Assembly (NCBI GenBank): GCA_043777755.1
Contig: JAYWHK010000297.1
Span: 1 to 6,509 of the forward strand
DNA length: 6,509 nucleotides
From: CANHEE01 sp043777755
GTDB lineage: Bacteria; Bacteroidota; Bacteroidia; Chitinophagales; Saprospiraceae
Reading direction: 5' to 3'
A program made the translations under genes and the position numbers. Below are positions 1 through 5,566 of the stretch, one piece after another (within the stretch, counting starts at the first letter, position 1; each line of letters opens with the position of its first letter). The notes beneath the pieces were generated by a model. The model did not search any database. It was not told the origin of the DNA and worked only from the letters and a program-made list of their open reading frames with translations.

Positions 1-237
1 CTAAGATTATTACTGAACGATGCGGCTCGTCCAGGGTGTCCGAGTAAGTTTAGTGCCTTAGATTATTGCAAAATCTTAGGAGTTGCCTTGGAAGACCCAG
101 CCCTAAGTGGTCGTCCTATTAGCGAATGGAGTTTGGTAGAATTAAAAGATGAAGTAGAAAAACGAGCAATCGTATCAAGTATCAGTCGGTCACAACTCGG
201 CTCTTTTTTAAAATCAGAGCGAAATAAAGCCACATAA
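1..237 (+). CDS. IS630-family transposase, N-terminal DNA-binding part (5'-truncated by window)
   Basis: This is frame 1 from the first base to a TAA at 235-237, 78 codons of a gene that starts before the window. The translation runs from LRLLLNDAARPG through a GRPISEWSLVELKDE segment to ISRSQLGSFLK. This is the typical linker and helix-turn-helix region of IS630 transposases (an RPG.P segment, then SGRPIS.W and SIS...GRFLK in the family). In the family, FLK is followed four residues later by KPH and then by the catalytic domain. Here the KPH motif is found in the next frame (227 onwards), so this ORF is the front part of a split transposase. The last seven residues (SERNKAT) do not match the family and are probably out-of-frame sequence. 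Whether the split is programmed or a mutation cannot be decided here. Confidence 0.8.
   Translation, partial: LRLLLNDAARPGCPSKFSALDYCKILGVALEDPALSGRPISEWSLVELKDEVEKRAIVSSISRSQLGSFLKSERNKAT
204..237 (+). other. Frame change zone in the transposase (TTTTTTAAAA run, +1 needed)
   Basis: The two transposase frames overlap between the frame-2 stop at 209-211 and the frame-1 stop at 235-237. A run of six T and four A (204-213) lies at the start of the overlap. Moving from frame 1 to frame 2 needs a +1 shift (or loss of one base), best placed around 211-214 because that restores the family spacing of four residues between FLK and KPH. The run also contains T TTA AAA (207-213), a textbook -1 slippery heptamer in the correct phase. 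However, a -1 shift there reaches a TAA at 225-227, so it would not give a full transposase. Loss of one A from 210-213 would fuse the frames cleanly, while loss of one T would create a stop. Confidence 0.6.
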
Positions 238-979
238 AACAAAAGGCTGGCTAAATCCTAAATGTAGTGCGGAAGAATTGGAATTAGGCGCAGCAGAAAT
301 ATGTGGCATATATCTACGATCGAAGGTAGATTGGGAAGAACACCAAATAAAAACAATAAGTGTAGATGAAAAAACAGGAATACAAGCCTTAGAACGCAAT
401 GCAGTGGATATACCGATGCGACAAGGCAGCATACGCAGACAAGAATATGAATATACTCGTCATGGCACACAGTGTATAATAGCGAATTGGGATGTTGTAA
501 ATGGCAGAATTATTAAGCCTACTGTTGGAGATACCCGAACAGAAGAAGATTTTGAAGCTCATATAAAGCAAACTGTTGAAAGTGATAAAGCAGTAAAGCA
601 GTGGAGATTTGTCTTGGACAATCTAAATACTCATCAGTCAGAAAAATTGGTGAGATATGTTGCTGAATTTGAGGACATTACAGAAGCGCAGCTGGGGATA
701 AAAGGAAAATCTGGAATTTTGAAGAGTATGGAAACAAGAGCTGAATTTCTTAAAGACTCAAAGCATTTTATTTATTTCGTTTATACCCCAAAGCATTGCT
801 CTTGGTTAAATCAGATAGAAATTTGGTTCGGTATTATTACTCGTAAAATGATTAAAAGAGGCAATTTTACCTCAAAAGAACACCTCAAACAACAAATTTT
901 GCTCTTTATTGATTACTTTAATACTGTTTTAGCCAAGCCATTTAAGTGGTCTTATAATGGTAAGCCTTGTAAGTCTTAA
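212..979 (+). CDS. IS630-family transposase, DDE catalytic part
   Basis: This frame opens after a stop at 209-211 and ends at 979. It carries the RNase H-like catalytic domain that cuts and joins IS ends. The family motifs appear in order: KPHKTKGWLNPK (227 onwards), SVDEKT with the first catalytic Asp at 365-367, VLDNLNTHQS with the second Asp at 617-619, and YTPKHCSWLNQIEIWF with the catalytic Glu at 818-820. The C-terminus FIDYFN...AKPFKWSYNGKP is the normal family ending. The spacer between the second Asp and the Glu is long (66 residues) and includes a GIKGKSGILKSM segment, which I recognise from one IS630 subgroup. No good start codon exists: the first ATG (416) lies after the first catalytic Asp, and the only candidate before it is a TTG at 278. 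The domain therefore probably works only when fused to the upstream frame by a +1 shift. Confidence 0.88.
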   Translation, partial: NQSEIKPHKTKGWLNPKCSAEELELGAAEICGIYLRSKVDWEEHQIKTISVDEKTGIQALERNAVDIPMRQGSIRRQEYEYTRHGTQCIIANWDVVNGRIIKPTVGDTRTEEDFEAHIKQTVESDKAVKQWRFVLDNLNTHQSEKLVRYVAEFEDITEAQLGIKGKSGILKSMETRAEFLKDSKHFIYFVYTPKHCSWLNQIEIWFGIITRKMIKRGNFTSKEHLKQQILLFIDYFNTVLAKPFKWSYNGKPCKS

Positions 980-1079
980 TTCGTTAGCCATTTAATGGTC
1001 GTGGCACTACCTTCTTTCCAAGACTTTCAAGATAACGTTAGAGAAGCATTTAAAAGCCTTAATTTATACTATTAAAACT
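980..1079. other. Convergent intergenic gap, IS end to sulfatase-like gene end
   Basis: These 100 bases separate two convergent stops. They should contain the right end of the IS630 element. A short palindrome CCATTTAATGG (988-998) lies just after the transposase stop. No hairpin with a T-run suitable as a terminator for either gene is visible, and no small ORF stands out. Confidence 0.5.
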
Positions 1080-2918
1080 TTACTTTCTCAAAAAATCCTC
1101 AAAGGCAGCTTGCTGAAATGCTTTGCCTTTGAGGATTTCTTTTTCATTGACATCTCCACTCATGTCGTAAGGCGTTTTTCCTACATTGTCAAATATGAAT
1201 TTTTTATCATTTTGAAAAAAACCAAATCCGTTTTTGAAAGCACAGTGCGCAAAGTTATTCTTTGTAAAAAGACTTTTACTCCACTGATAATCAGTATGTT
1301 GTATCTTAACGAGGTCGAGTAGGGTAGCGGCAATATCTATTTGTGAAACAATGTTGTCAATTCTTCTTCCATTCTCTCCCAACGCTCCACCAAGTAATAA
1401 AATTGGCGTTTTGAAATTGTCGCTCATGCTTTTTGATTCGGGCAAACGTGCGCCATGATCACCAACCACAACCAAAATGGTATTGCTCCACCAGCTTGTC
1501 TGTTTTGCTTTTTCTATAAAATTTCCAAAAGCGGCATCTGTATAAAACTGAGAATTGATGAATCGAGAGACTTCGTCGGACTTTTTCCCATACGTTTGAT
1601 GCTCCCAACCTTGTGGGATTTCAAAAGGTTCGTGGCTCGTTAAAGTCAGCATTGTACTAAAAAAAGGTGTTTGTATTTGCTCGTGTTCTTTCAAAAAACG
1701 TTCAAAAACAATGTGGTCAAATGCGCCCCATTTTGAGCTACATTCAGCTTTACTAAAATCATTTTTTGAAATTACTCTTTCAAAACCACCATTAAAAAGG
1801 TAAGATTTCAAATTGGCAAAATCCAATTCTCCACCATAAAAAAATGCCGTTTTATAGCCATTTTTTTTGAAATCTCGACTTAAAACAGGCAATTTTTCAG
1901 CTTTTTTACCTTCTTGAACAATAGACGCAATGGGTTGTGCAGGATAGCCACTCAGGATAGCAGCAATCCCTTTATCTGTCCTATCGCCACTTGCAAAAGC
2001 ATTGGTAAATAAAATACCTTCCGCAGAAAGTTTGTTCAAATTCGGTGTCGCATCGTCGATACCTCCAAGTGAGCCAACAACCTTTGAAGTCAAACTTTCC
2101 CAAGCAATTACAACGATATTTGGTTTTGTAGTATTTGGTTTTAAAATAGACTTAAAAGATTGATTATCAGTAAATAATGAATCAATTATGGCTTTACATT
2201 CAGCGTCTGAGGTAATAACAAAAGGATTTTCGGTCATACCTTTTTTTAAGACAATGGCATCAAAAAAATTCCATACAACATTGACAGCTGCATGATTTGC
2301 GAAAATCTCGTTGCTAAAATAAACCGAACTTTGATTGATTGGAATTTGTTGTAAGCCACCTCGAAGTGGTACAATCATCGCCGTGCCAAATACCAATAAA
2401 AGTAGGGTAGTAGCGGCTTTTTCTTTCCAATTAAGTAATTCGTTTTGAGGTACTTGTATGTATTTTTTATATATTTTTATGATAAAAAAAACAAAAATTA
2501 GAAAAGCAAAAAACAATAAAAAAACAGGAGAACTTTCTACCGATGCACTCATTTCGGCAGGACTTTTTAAGTAAATAAAAAAAGTATTGTCTAAGCGAAA
2601 ACGCCACGCTTTGTAGAGTTCTACATCAATAAAAGTCAGTACAAAAGTGAATGTAATCAATAAATAACTAAAGTATTTGATAGTATCAGGAATCGAGAAT
2701 ACCACATTTACAATCAATAAAATACACAACGCTATTAAAAAATAAGCACTCATGGAGCAGTCCAGACGACTACCATAAACAAATGTTTTTAATGTTGTAA
2801 AAACACCTAAATCACTGGTTTTCTGTATGTTATAAAGTAGAAAGATGGCTCTTGACATAGCGAATGTCAAAAGCCAAAAAATAGTATTTTTTAAAAGGAA
2901 AATGATATTTTTTTTCAT
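1080..2918 (-). CDS. LTA synthase family / sulfatase-like membrane phosphotransferase
   Basis: The 612-residue protein has five predicted membrane segments (about 5-28, 57-75, 82-100, 131-150, 168-185) followed by a large periplasmic domain of the alkaline phosphatase/sulfatase superfamily, the layout of lipoteichoic acid synthase LtaS. The metal-binding and catalytic residues are visible: Glu274 in IAWES, the nucleophile Thr314 in GDRTDKG, and Asp487-His488 in VVGDHGAR. His429 in TSHEPF and Trp397 in KWGAFDH correspond to substrate-pocket positions of LtaS. Thr rather than Cys or Ser at the nucleophile argues for phosphoglycerol- or phosphoethanolamine-type transfer rather than sulfate ester cleavage. 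Gram-negative Bacteroidota do not make classical LTA, so the acceptor is probably an envelope glycan or lipid; this is inference. The ATG at 2918 begins MKKNIIF and lies only 11 bp from the repeat element 2930-3099. The same-strand gene 3101-4678 is upstream and could be co-transcribed. Confidence 0.88.
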   Translation of the reverse strand: MKKNIIFLLKNTIFWLLTFAMSRAIFLLYNIQKTSDLGVFTTLKTFVYGSRLDCSMSAYFLIALCILLIVNVVFSIPDTIKYFSYLLITFTFVLTFIDVELYKAWRFRLDNTFFIYLKSPAEMSASVESSPVFLLFFAFLIFVFFIIKIYKKYIQVPQNELLNWKEKAATTLLLLVFGTAMIVPLRGGLQQIPINQSSVYFSNEIFANHAAVNVVWNFFDAIVLKKGMTENPFVITSDAECKAIIDSLFTDNQSFKSILKPNTTKPNIVVIAWESLTSKVVGSLGGIDDATPNLNKLSAEGILFTNAFASGDRTDKGIAAILSGYPAQPIASIVQEGKKAEKLPVLSRDFKKNGYKTAFFYGGELDFANLKSYLFNGGFERVISKNDFSKAECSSKWGAFDHIVFERFLKEHEQIQTPFFSTMLTLTSHEPFEIPQGWEHQTYGKKSDEVSRFINSQFYTDAAFGNFIEKAKQTSWWSNTILVVVGDHGARLPESKSMSDNFKTPILLLGGALGENGRRIDNIVSQIDIAATLLDLVKIQHTDYQWSKSLFTKNNFAHCAFKNGFGFFQNDKKFIFDNVGKTPYDMSGDVNEKEILKGKAFQQAAFEDFLRK

Positions 2919-2942
2919 ATTTATTCTACTGTAAGGGCGACT

Positions 2943-2966
2943 TCCCCGAAGGGACTCCTTGGGAGT
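2943..2966 (+). repeat. Paired mini-hairpins (REP-like)
   Basis: Two small stems lie back to back: TCCC (2943-2946) with GGGA (2951-2954) around a CGAA loop, and ACTCC (2954-2958) with GGAGT (2962-2966) around TTG. The portion 2952-2965 matches 6490-6503 at 13 of 14 bases, so the unit occurs at least twice in the window. Confidence 0.6.
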
Positions 2967-2982
2967 AGTCGCACATTCTACG
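2966..2982 (+). repeat. 17-bp direct repeat, copy 1
   Basis: TAGTCGCACATTCTACG is identical to the copy at 3007-3023, and its first 11 bases recur inverted at 3075-3085. It follows directly on the ACTCC-TTG-GGAGT mini-hairpin. Confidence 0.9.
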
Positions 2983-2997
2983 TATGCAATCTCAATT

Positions 2998-3023
2998 GAA
3001 TGACTTTAGTCGCACATTCTACG
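2998..3023 (+). repeat. 17-bp direct repeat, copy 2, inside a decayed palindrome
   Basis: The perfect second copy of TAGTCGCACATTCTACG occupies 3007-3023. It is preceded by GAATGACTT (2998-3006), so that GAAT+GACT (2998-3005) can pair with AGTC (3008-3011) and ATTC (3016-3019), leaving GCAC (3012-3015) as a bulge. This looks like a formerly perfect palindrome that lost a GTGC from its left arm. Confidence 0.65.
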
Positions 3024-3100
3024 AACACCAACCATTTGCAATATCTTTAATATCCAATAACTAATATCTGTTATATGTGCGACTAATATCGCCCTTACAT

Positions 3101-4678
3101 CTAAAAATCTAATTTTACCAATTTAAAATTTTTCAAGAAAGAAGCAATTACAACAAAGGAATTGGCATCATACTGAAGTGAATTTTCTGTATTTAGAAAA
3201 ACATCGTCATCTTTGAAGCTGAACAAAGGTGCAAATTTTCGTTTTCCTTCAGCATCAATTTTACAACAAACCACCGTAGGTCGGCGATCTCCAAAAACCC
3301 AAGCCGAACCTTCAGGCGAAAATGCAGAACGCACATCGCTGATAGACTCGATTTTTTCCTTCAAATTGCGTGAACTATCGTTATAAACGTAGTACGTTTC
3401 GTCGCCACGGTGCAAAACGAGGTGATAAAGTCCTGTTCTGTCATTGATGGAAGTCATCGCTTTTGGAATAATGGTTTCTGACAAAGTTTTTCCTTCGGGA
3501 GAAAGTTTGACCAACAAACCGCTTTGCGAGTAATACGTCGTGCGGCTTGTATTATTGCGATAATCAGTGGTGTAAATAAAATATTCACGTTCAAAATCCA
3601 AGAAAATATTGCCCGTTTCAGAAATCCAAACATTGAAAAGCGACAAATTGTCAATGCCATAACCTTTCTCTACTCTTGACGAGCGAATTTCAAAGTAATC
3701 AAATGTTTTTGCTGCAAATTCGTTGGTAGATTTTTCTATAATTTCCGTTTGATCGCCATCTATTTTGAAGAAAATTGTTCCCATTGTAGAGCTTCGATTG
3801 CGACGAAAAATGTTATCTTTTTCGCTTGCACTTGAATATTGACCAACACAAACAATTTTGCCGCTTGCATCAGGCATAATTTTCAAACGATTGATGATTT
3901 TGTCCCGAAGATTGATTTTGTAGCGTTTTGAACCTGACGCACCATTTTGGTATTGGAAAATCTCTTGCATCACCTCACGACCACCATCTACGGTTGCCAA
4001 AACGAACACATTTGCACTGTTGTCAATTGCATAATCACTCAGAACAACATCTCTATTCTCATAAGGCAATGAGGCTTTTGCTTTCCAAACTTCGTTGAAT
4101 TTGTTATCCAAAACGATGAATGAAAACTTTTCACTTTCACTTTTTTTAGTAGGTATTTTATTGACAATCAACAACTTAGAGCTGTCTTTTGAAAAGGTGA
4201 TGTCAAAACCACCATCACGTGAAGATGTTGTAGGATATTCACTGACTTTTTTAGGTTTTCCAATTTTTCCATTTTTCAAAATCTGTGAAGCAAAAAGATA
4301 GCGAAAATCTTTTTCTTTATTATAATAAGATGAAAATACAAAAGGCTGATTATCAACTATGTACGCATCTACATAATCAAGTTCAACGCTGCCCGTTCCT
4401 TCAATAATCATTTCTTCGGAATAAGTCAAATCTAATTTTGGGTCAAAAGACTCTACAATAGTTTTGTTCTTACCAAATATACGATAGCTTTTTTTGATGA
4501 TAATGGTGTTCCCATTGGCATCACGAAGCATTTTTTCGATAAAAGTTCGATTGTTATTTGTGTTTTCATACTCGTCACTCATCGTGACTTTTACGAGTGA
4601 ATTGGCTGGTTTTTCTTGTGAAAAAGCCAAAAAAGAAGTGAAAATAAGGAAAATACTGGAAAAGAATCTCATTTGCAT
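3101..4678 (-). CDS. Secreted beta-propeller-like protein of unknown function
   Basis: I do not recognise a named family. The 525-residue protein begins with a signal peptide (about residues 1-20, hydrophobic stretch FFSSIFLIFTSFLAFS, likely cleavage before Gln21), so it is exported; there is no lipobox Cys. The mature part is beta-rich with no membrane segment. It has recurring strand-turn-strand pieces such as FSKDSSKLLIVN (162-173), DNSANVFVLATVD (219-231), PDASGKIVCVG (269-279), SETGNIFLDFE (353-363) and SPEGSAWVFGD (454-464), spaced like propeller blades. No catalytic motif, C-terminal sorting domain or lipid anchor is evident, and the protein ends in LVKLDF. The start could be Met1 or Met3 (ATGCAAATG); both give the same signal peptide. 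The gene lies 117 nt after the ytxJ terminator, so it probably has its own promoter, but no clear TAnnTTTG was found. It may be co-transcribed with the downstream LTA-synthase-like gene. A periplasmic or surface scaffold or binding role is a guess. Confidence 0.75.
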   Translation of the reverse strand: MQMRFFSSIFLIFTSFLAFSQEKPANSLVKVTMSDEYENTNNNRTFIEKMLRDANGNTIIIKKSYRIFGKNKTIVESFDPKLDLTYSEEMIIEGTGSVELDYVDAYIVDNQPFVFSSYYNKEKDFRYLFASQILKNGKIGKPKKVSEYPTTSSRDGGFDITFSKDSSKLLIVNKIPTKKSESEKFSFIVLDNKFNEVWKAKASLPYENRDVVLSDYAIDNSANVFVLATVDGGREVMQEIFQYQNGASGSKRYKINLRDKIINRLKIMPDASGKIVCVGQYSSASEKDNIFRRNRSSTMGTIFFKIDGDQTEIIEKSTNEFAAKTFDYFEIRSSRVEKGYGIDNLSLFNVWISETGNIFLDFEREYFIYTTDYRNNTSRTTYYSQSGLLVKLSPEGKTLSETIIPKAMTSINDRTGLYHLVLHRGDETYYVYNDSSRNLKEKIESISDVRSAFSPEGSAWVFGDRRPTVVCCKIDAEGKRKFAPLFSFKDDDVFLNTENSLQYDANSFVVIASFLKNFKLVKLDF

Positions 4679-4795
4679 AGTTTTGTATGTATCTAAATAA
4701 ACGTGGTTATAAAATTCCGTAATCTATTGAAAATCAAGATACTAATGACTTTTAGACTTATTGACTTAGGACTACTTAATTAAGACGTAACAACT

Positions 4796-4832
4796 AAAAA
4801 AAACGTTGGTAAAGTCCGACCTTACCAACGTT
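4796..4832 (-). terminator. Rho-independent terminator of ytxJ
   Basis: The 11-bp perfect stem AACGTTGGTAA (4802-4812) / TTACCAACGTT (4822-4832) has a 9-nt loop. Read on the minus strand it ends in a run of eight T (4796-4803). It lies 8 bp after the ytxJ stop codon. The opposite side has no T-run, so it acts in one direction. Confidence 0.9.
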
Positions 4833-4840
4833 AATGTTAT

Positions 4841-5188
4841 TTAAGATTTTTCGTACTGCAAGGCTTCGTGAAGTTCTGCAATTGAAATATCCAAATGTGA
4901 AGTATCGAAAATAGCTTCGCCATTGATAACGATAATGGCTTGCGGTGATTCATGGTTCACTTTTAAATCCTCAGCGATAAAACTTGAAATTGGTCGATAC
5001 GACAACAAATCCAAGTAATAAGGCGTTAAATCTTCTGCCTCAAAGTTCCAACCTTTTTCTAACCTTGACTTTGCCATTGCGCTAATGGAACAAGTGGTCG
5101 AGTGTTTAAAAATTAAGCAAGGCGTTTGAAACGATTGCTTTTTAATTGCCTCAATATCAGCAATTTGTGAAATGTTTTTCCAATTCAT
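4841..5188 (-). CDS. ytxJ: YtxJ-type bacillithiol-system redox protein (monothiol bacilliredoxin-like)
   Basis: The 115-residue cytoplasmic protein has a thioredoxin-like fold pattern. The motif FKHSTTCSISAMAKSRLE (27-44) carries the probable active Cys33, and SPQAIIVING (81-90) holds the expected cis-Pro82 next to the active site. This matches the YtxJ family (DUF2847), grouped with bacillithiol metabolism and thought to remove bacillithiol from protein thiols. The length is normal for the family. Cys24 is the only other cysteine, and the TCSIS context suggests a monothiol rather than dithiol mechanism. There is no signal peptide. The ATG at 5188 begins MNWKNI. The gene ends in a strong terminator, and its 85-bp upstream gap to the small lipoprotein gene holds two hairpins that may regulate it. 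Its presence implies, but does not prove, that the host makes bacillithiol. Confidence 0.88.
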   Translation of the reverse strand: MNWKNISQIADIEAIKKQSFQTPCLIFKHSTTCSISAMAKSRLEKGWNFEAEDLTPYYLDLLSYRPISSFIAEDLKVNHESPQAIIVINGEAIFDTSHLDISIAELHEALQYEKS

Positions 5189-5205
5189 TGATTCTATATA
5201 AGTAC

Positions 5206-5245
5206 AGGTTGTTAAAAATACTACTTTCTAACAACCTATTTTTTT
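5206..5245 (+). terminator. Possible plus-strand terminator or regulatory hairpin ahead of ytxJ
   Basis: A 9-bp perfect stem AGGTTGTTA (5206-5214) / TAACAACCT (5229-5237) with a 14-nt loop is followed on the plus strand by A and seven T (5239-5245). No plus-strand gene lies just upstream, so a normal terminator role is unexplained. On the minus strand the stem ends about 17 nt before the ytxJ start and has no T-run after it, so it could instead act in the ytxJ leader. Confidence 0.4.
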
Positions 5246-5251
5246 AGTACT

Positions 5252-5273
5252 GACAACAATAGGGGCTGTTGTC
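5252..5273 (-). other. Hairpin directly after the small lipoprotein stop codon
   Basis: The 7-bp perfect stem GACAACA (5252-5258) / TGTTGTC (5267-5273) has an 8-nt loop. It abuts the stop codon at 5274-5276 of the minus-strand lipoprotein gene. No T-run follows on the minus strand, so an mRNA-stabilising or processing role fits better than simple termination. Confidence 0.5.
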
Positions 5274-5390
5274 TTATTTTGTAACTTCTTTCGTTTTATC
5301 GAAATTAGTCGGACAACCTACGCCACGGTTACAAGAAGTTGATAAAGCAACAATAGCTGCAAAAACTACGAAAAATGCAATTTTTTTCAT
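5274..5390 (-). CDS. Small lipoprotein, 38 aa, with CNRGVGCP core
   Basis: Reading 5390 to 5274 on the minus strand gives an ATG-to-TAA ORF of 38 residues. It starts MKKIAFFVVFAAIVALSTSC, a charged N-terminus, a hydrophobic core and a relaxed lipobox ending in Cys20. The expected mature peptide is only 19 residues: CNRGVGCP (20-27) followed by TNFDKTKEVTK. Lipid attachment at Cys20 would anchor it to the membrane; the second Cys26 is free. Support comes from a good Bacteroidota promoter at the right distance upstream (5468-5499) and a hairpin just after the stop. Very short lipoproteins with a G-x-GCP core are, to my memory, common in Bacteroidota, but I know of no assigned function. It lies 85 nt before ytxJ on the same strand, so the two may share a transcript. 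Confidence 0.8.
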   Translation of the reverse strand: MKKIAFFVVFAAIVALSTSCNRGVGCPTNFDKTKEVTK

Positions 5391-5467
5391 GATATTTTTT
5401 TTAATGTTCTATTGGATTATTAAACGAAGCAACGCTTAGTTTATTTTTAATTTTAATAAATTTTTTG

Positions 5468-5499
5468 CAAAATTAAGACTTTTTTAAATCAAACGCAAA
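5468..5499 (-). promoter_or_regulatory. Bacteroidota-type promoter for the small lipoprotein
   Basis: On the minus strand the -7 element TAATTTTG (5475-5468) matches TAnnTTTG exactly. A TTTG -33 element lies at 5499-5496, 20 nt upstream. Transcription would begin near 5461, leaving an AT-rich leader of about 70 nt before the ATG at 5390. Confidence 0.65.
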
Positions 5500-5532
5500 A
5501 TCTTAACTTTTTTAATTTAATTTTTTTTTATT

Positions 5533-5566
5533 TTTGAACTAAAATCTCAGATTTAGGTTATATTTG
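5533..5566 (+). promoter_or_regulatory. Bacteroidota-type promoter for the queuosine-precursor transporter
   Basis: TATATTTG (5559-5566) fits TAnnTTTG exactly, with TTTG (5533-5536) 22 nt upstream as the -33 element. The start site would be near 5573, giving a leader of under 20 nt before the ATG at 5591. The in-frame TTG at 5564 lies inside the -7 element, so it cannot be the translation start. The leader is too short for a preQ1 riboswitch. Confidence 0.7.

Larger units (their letters stand above)
1..979 (+). mobile_element. IS630-family insertion sequence, left part outside the window
   Basis: The two overlapping reading frames 1-237 and 212-979 together make up most of an IS630-type transposase, from within the N-terminal DNA-binding region to the usual C-terminus. 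The left end and the start codon lie before the window, so the terminal inverted repeats cannot be defined by comparing the two ends. IS630 elements insert at TA and duplicate it. The right end should lie between the transposase stop (979) and the convergent gene ending at 1080. A TA at 1008-1009, just after a GTGGCAC stretch, is one possible boundary, but this is only a guess. The element sits tail-to-tail with the sulfatase-like gene and does not visibly interrupt it. Confidence 0.85.
2930..3099. repeat. MITE-like palindromic intergenic repeat element
   Basis: The 170-bp segment is bounded by a perfect 11-bp inverted repeat, TGTAAGGGCGA (2930-2940) and TCGCCCTTACA (3089-3099). Inside are a 17-bp perfect direct repeat TAGTCGCACATTCTACG at 2966-2982 and 3007-3023, an inverted 11-bp copy of its first part (3075-3085), and two mini-hairpins (2943-2954 and 2954-2966). 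It has no ORF. It fills nearly all of the 182-bp gap between the two flanking genes: one end is one base from the stop codon at 3101-3103 and the other is 11 bp from the start codon at 2918. TCTA occurs outside both ends (2925-2928, 3100-3103), but one extra base separates the left copy from the inverted repeat, so a target duplication is only suggestive. GGGCGA/TCGCCC-ended palindromes resemble intergenic repeats I recall from other bacteria. Confidence 0.7.

Noticed and set aside
214..571. Minus-strand ORFs of 60-72 aa across the transposase
   Set aside because: They overlap the DDE catalytic frame on the opposite strand and have no recognisable motifs.
936..995. AGCCATTTAA occurring twice (936-945 and 986-995)
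   Set aside because: It is a 10-bp AT-rich match with one copy inside the coding sequence, most simply chance.
986..1010. Possible right inverted repeat of the IS630 element
   Set aside because: The left end is outside the window, so no inverted repeat can be matched; the TA at 1008-1009 alone is not evidence.
1110..1643. Plus-strand ORFs of 70 and 62 aa inside the sulfatase-like gene
   Set aside because: They are antisense shadows of a gene with intact catalytic motifs, and show no family features of their own.
2966..3023. CRISPR-like direct repeats
   Set aside because: There are only two 17-bp copies with a 24-bp gap, plus inverted copies and no cas genes, which fits a palindromic element rather than an array.
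3454..4700. Several ORFs of about 68 aa overlapping the secreted protein gene on either strand
   Set aside because: They are alternative-frame or antisense shadows of a continuous 525-codon gene with a signal peptide.
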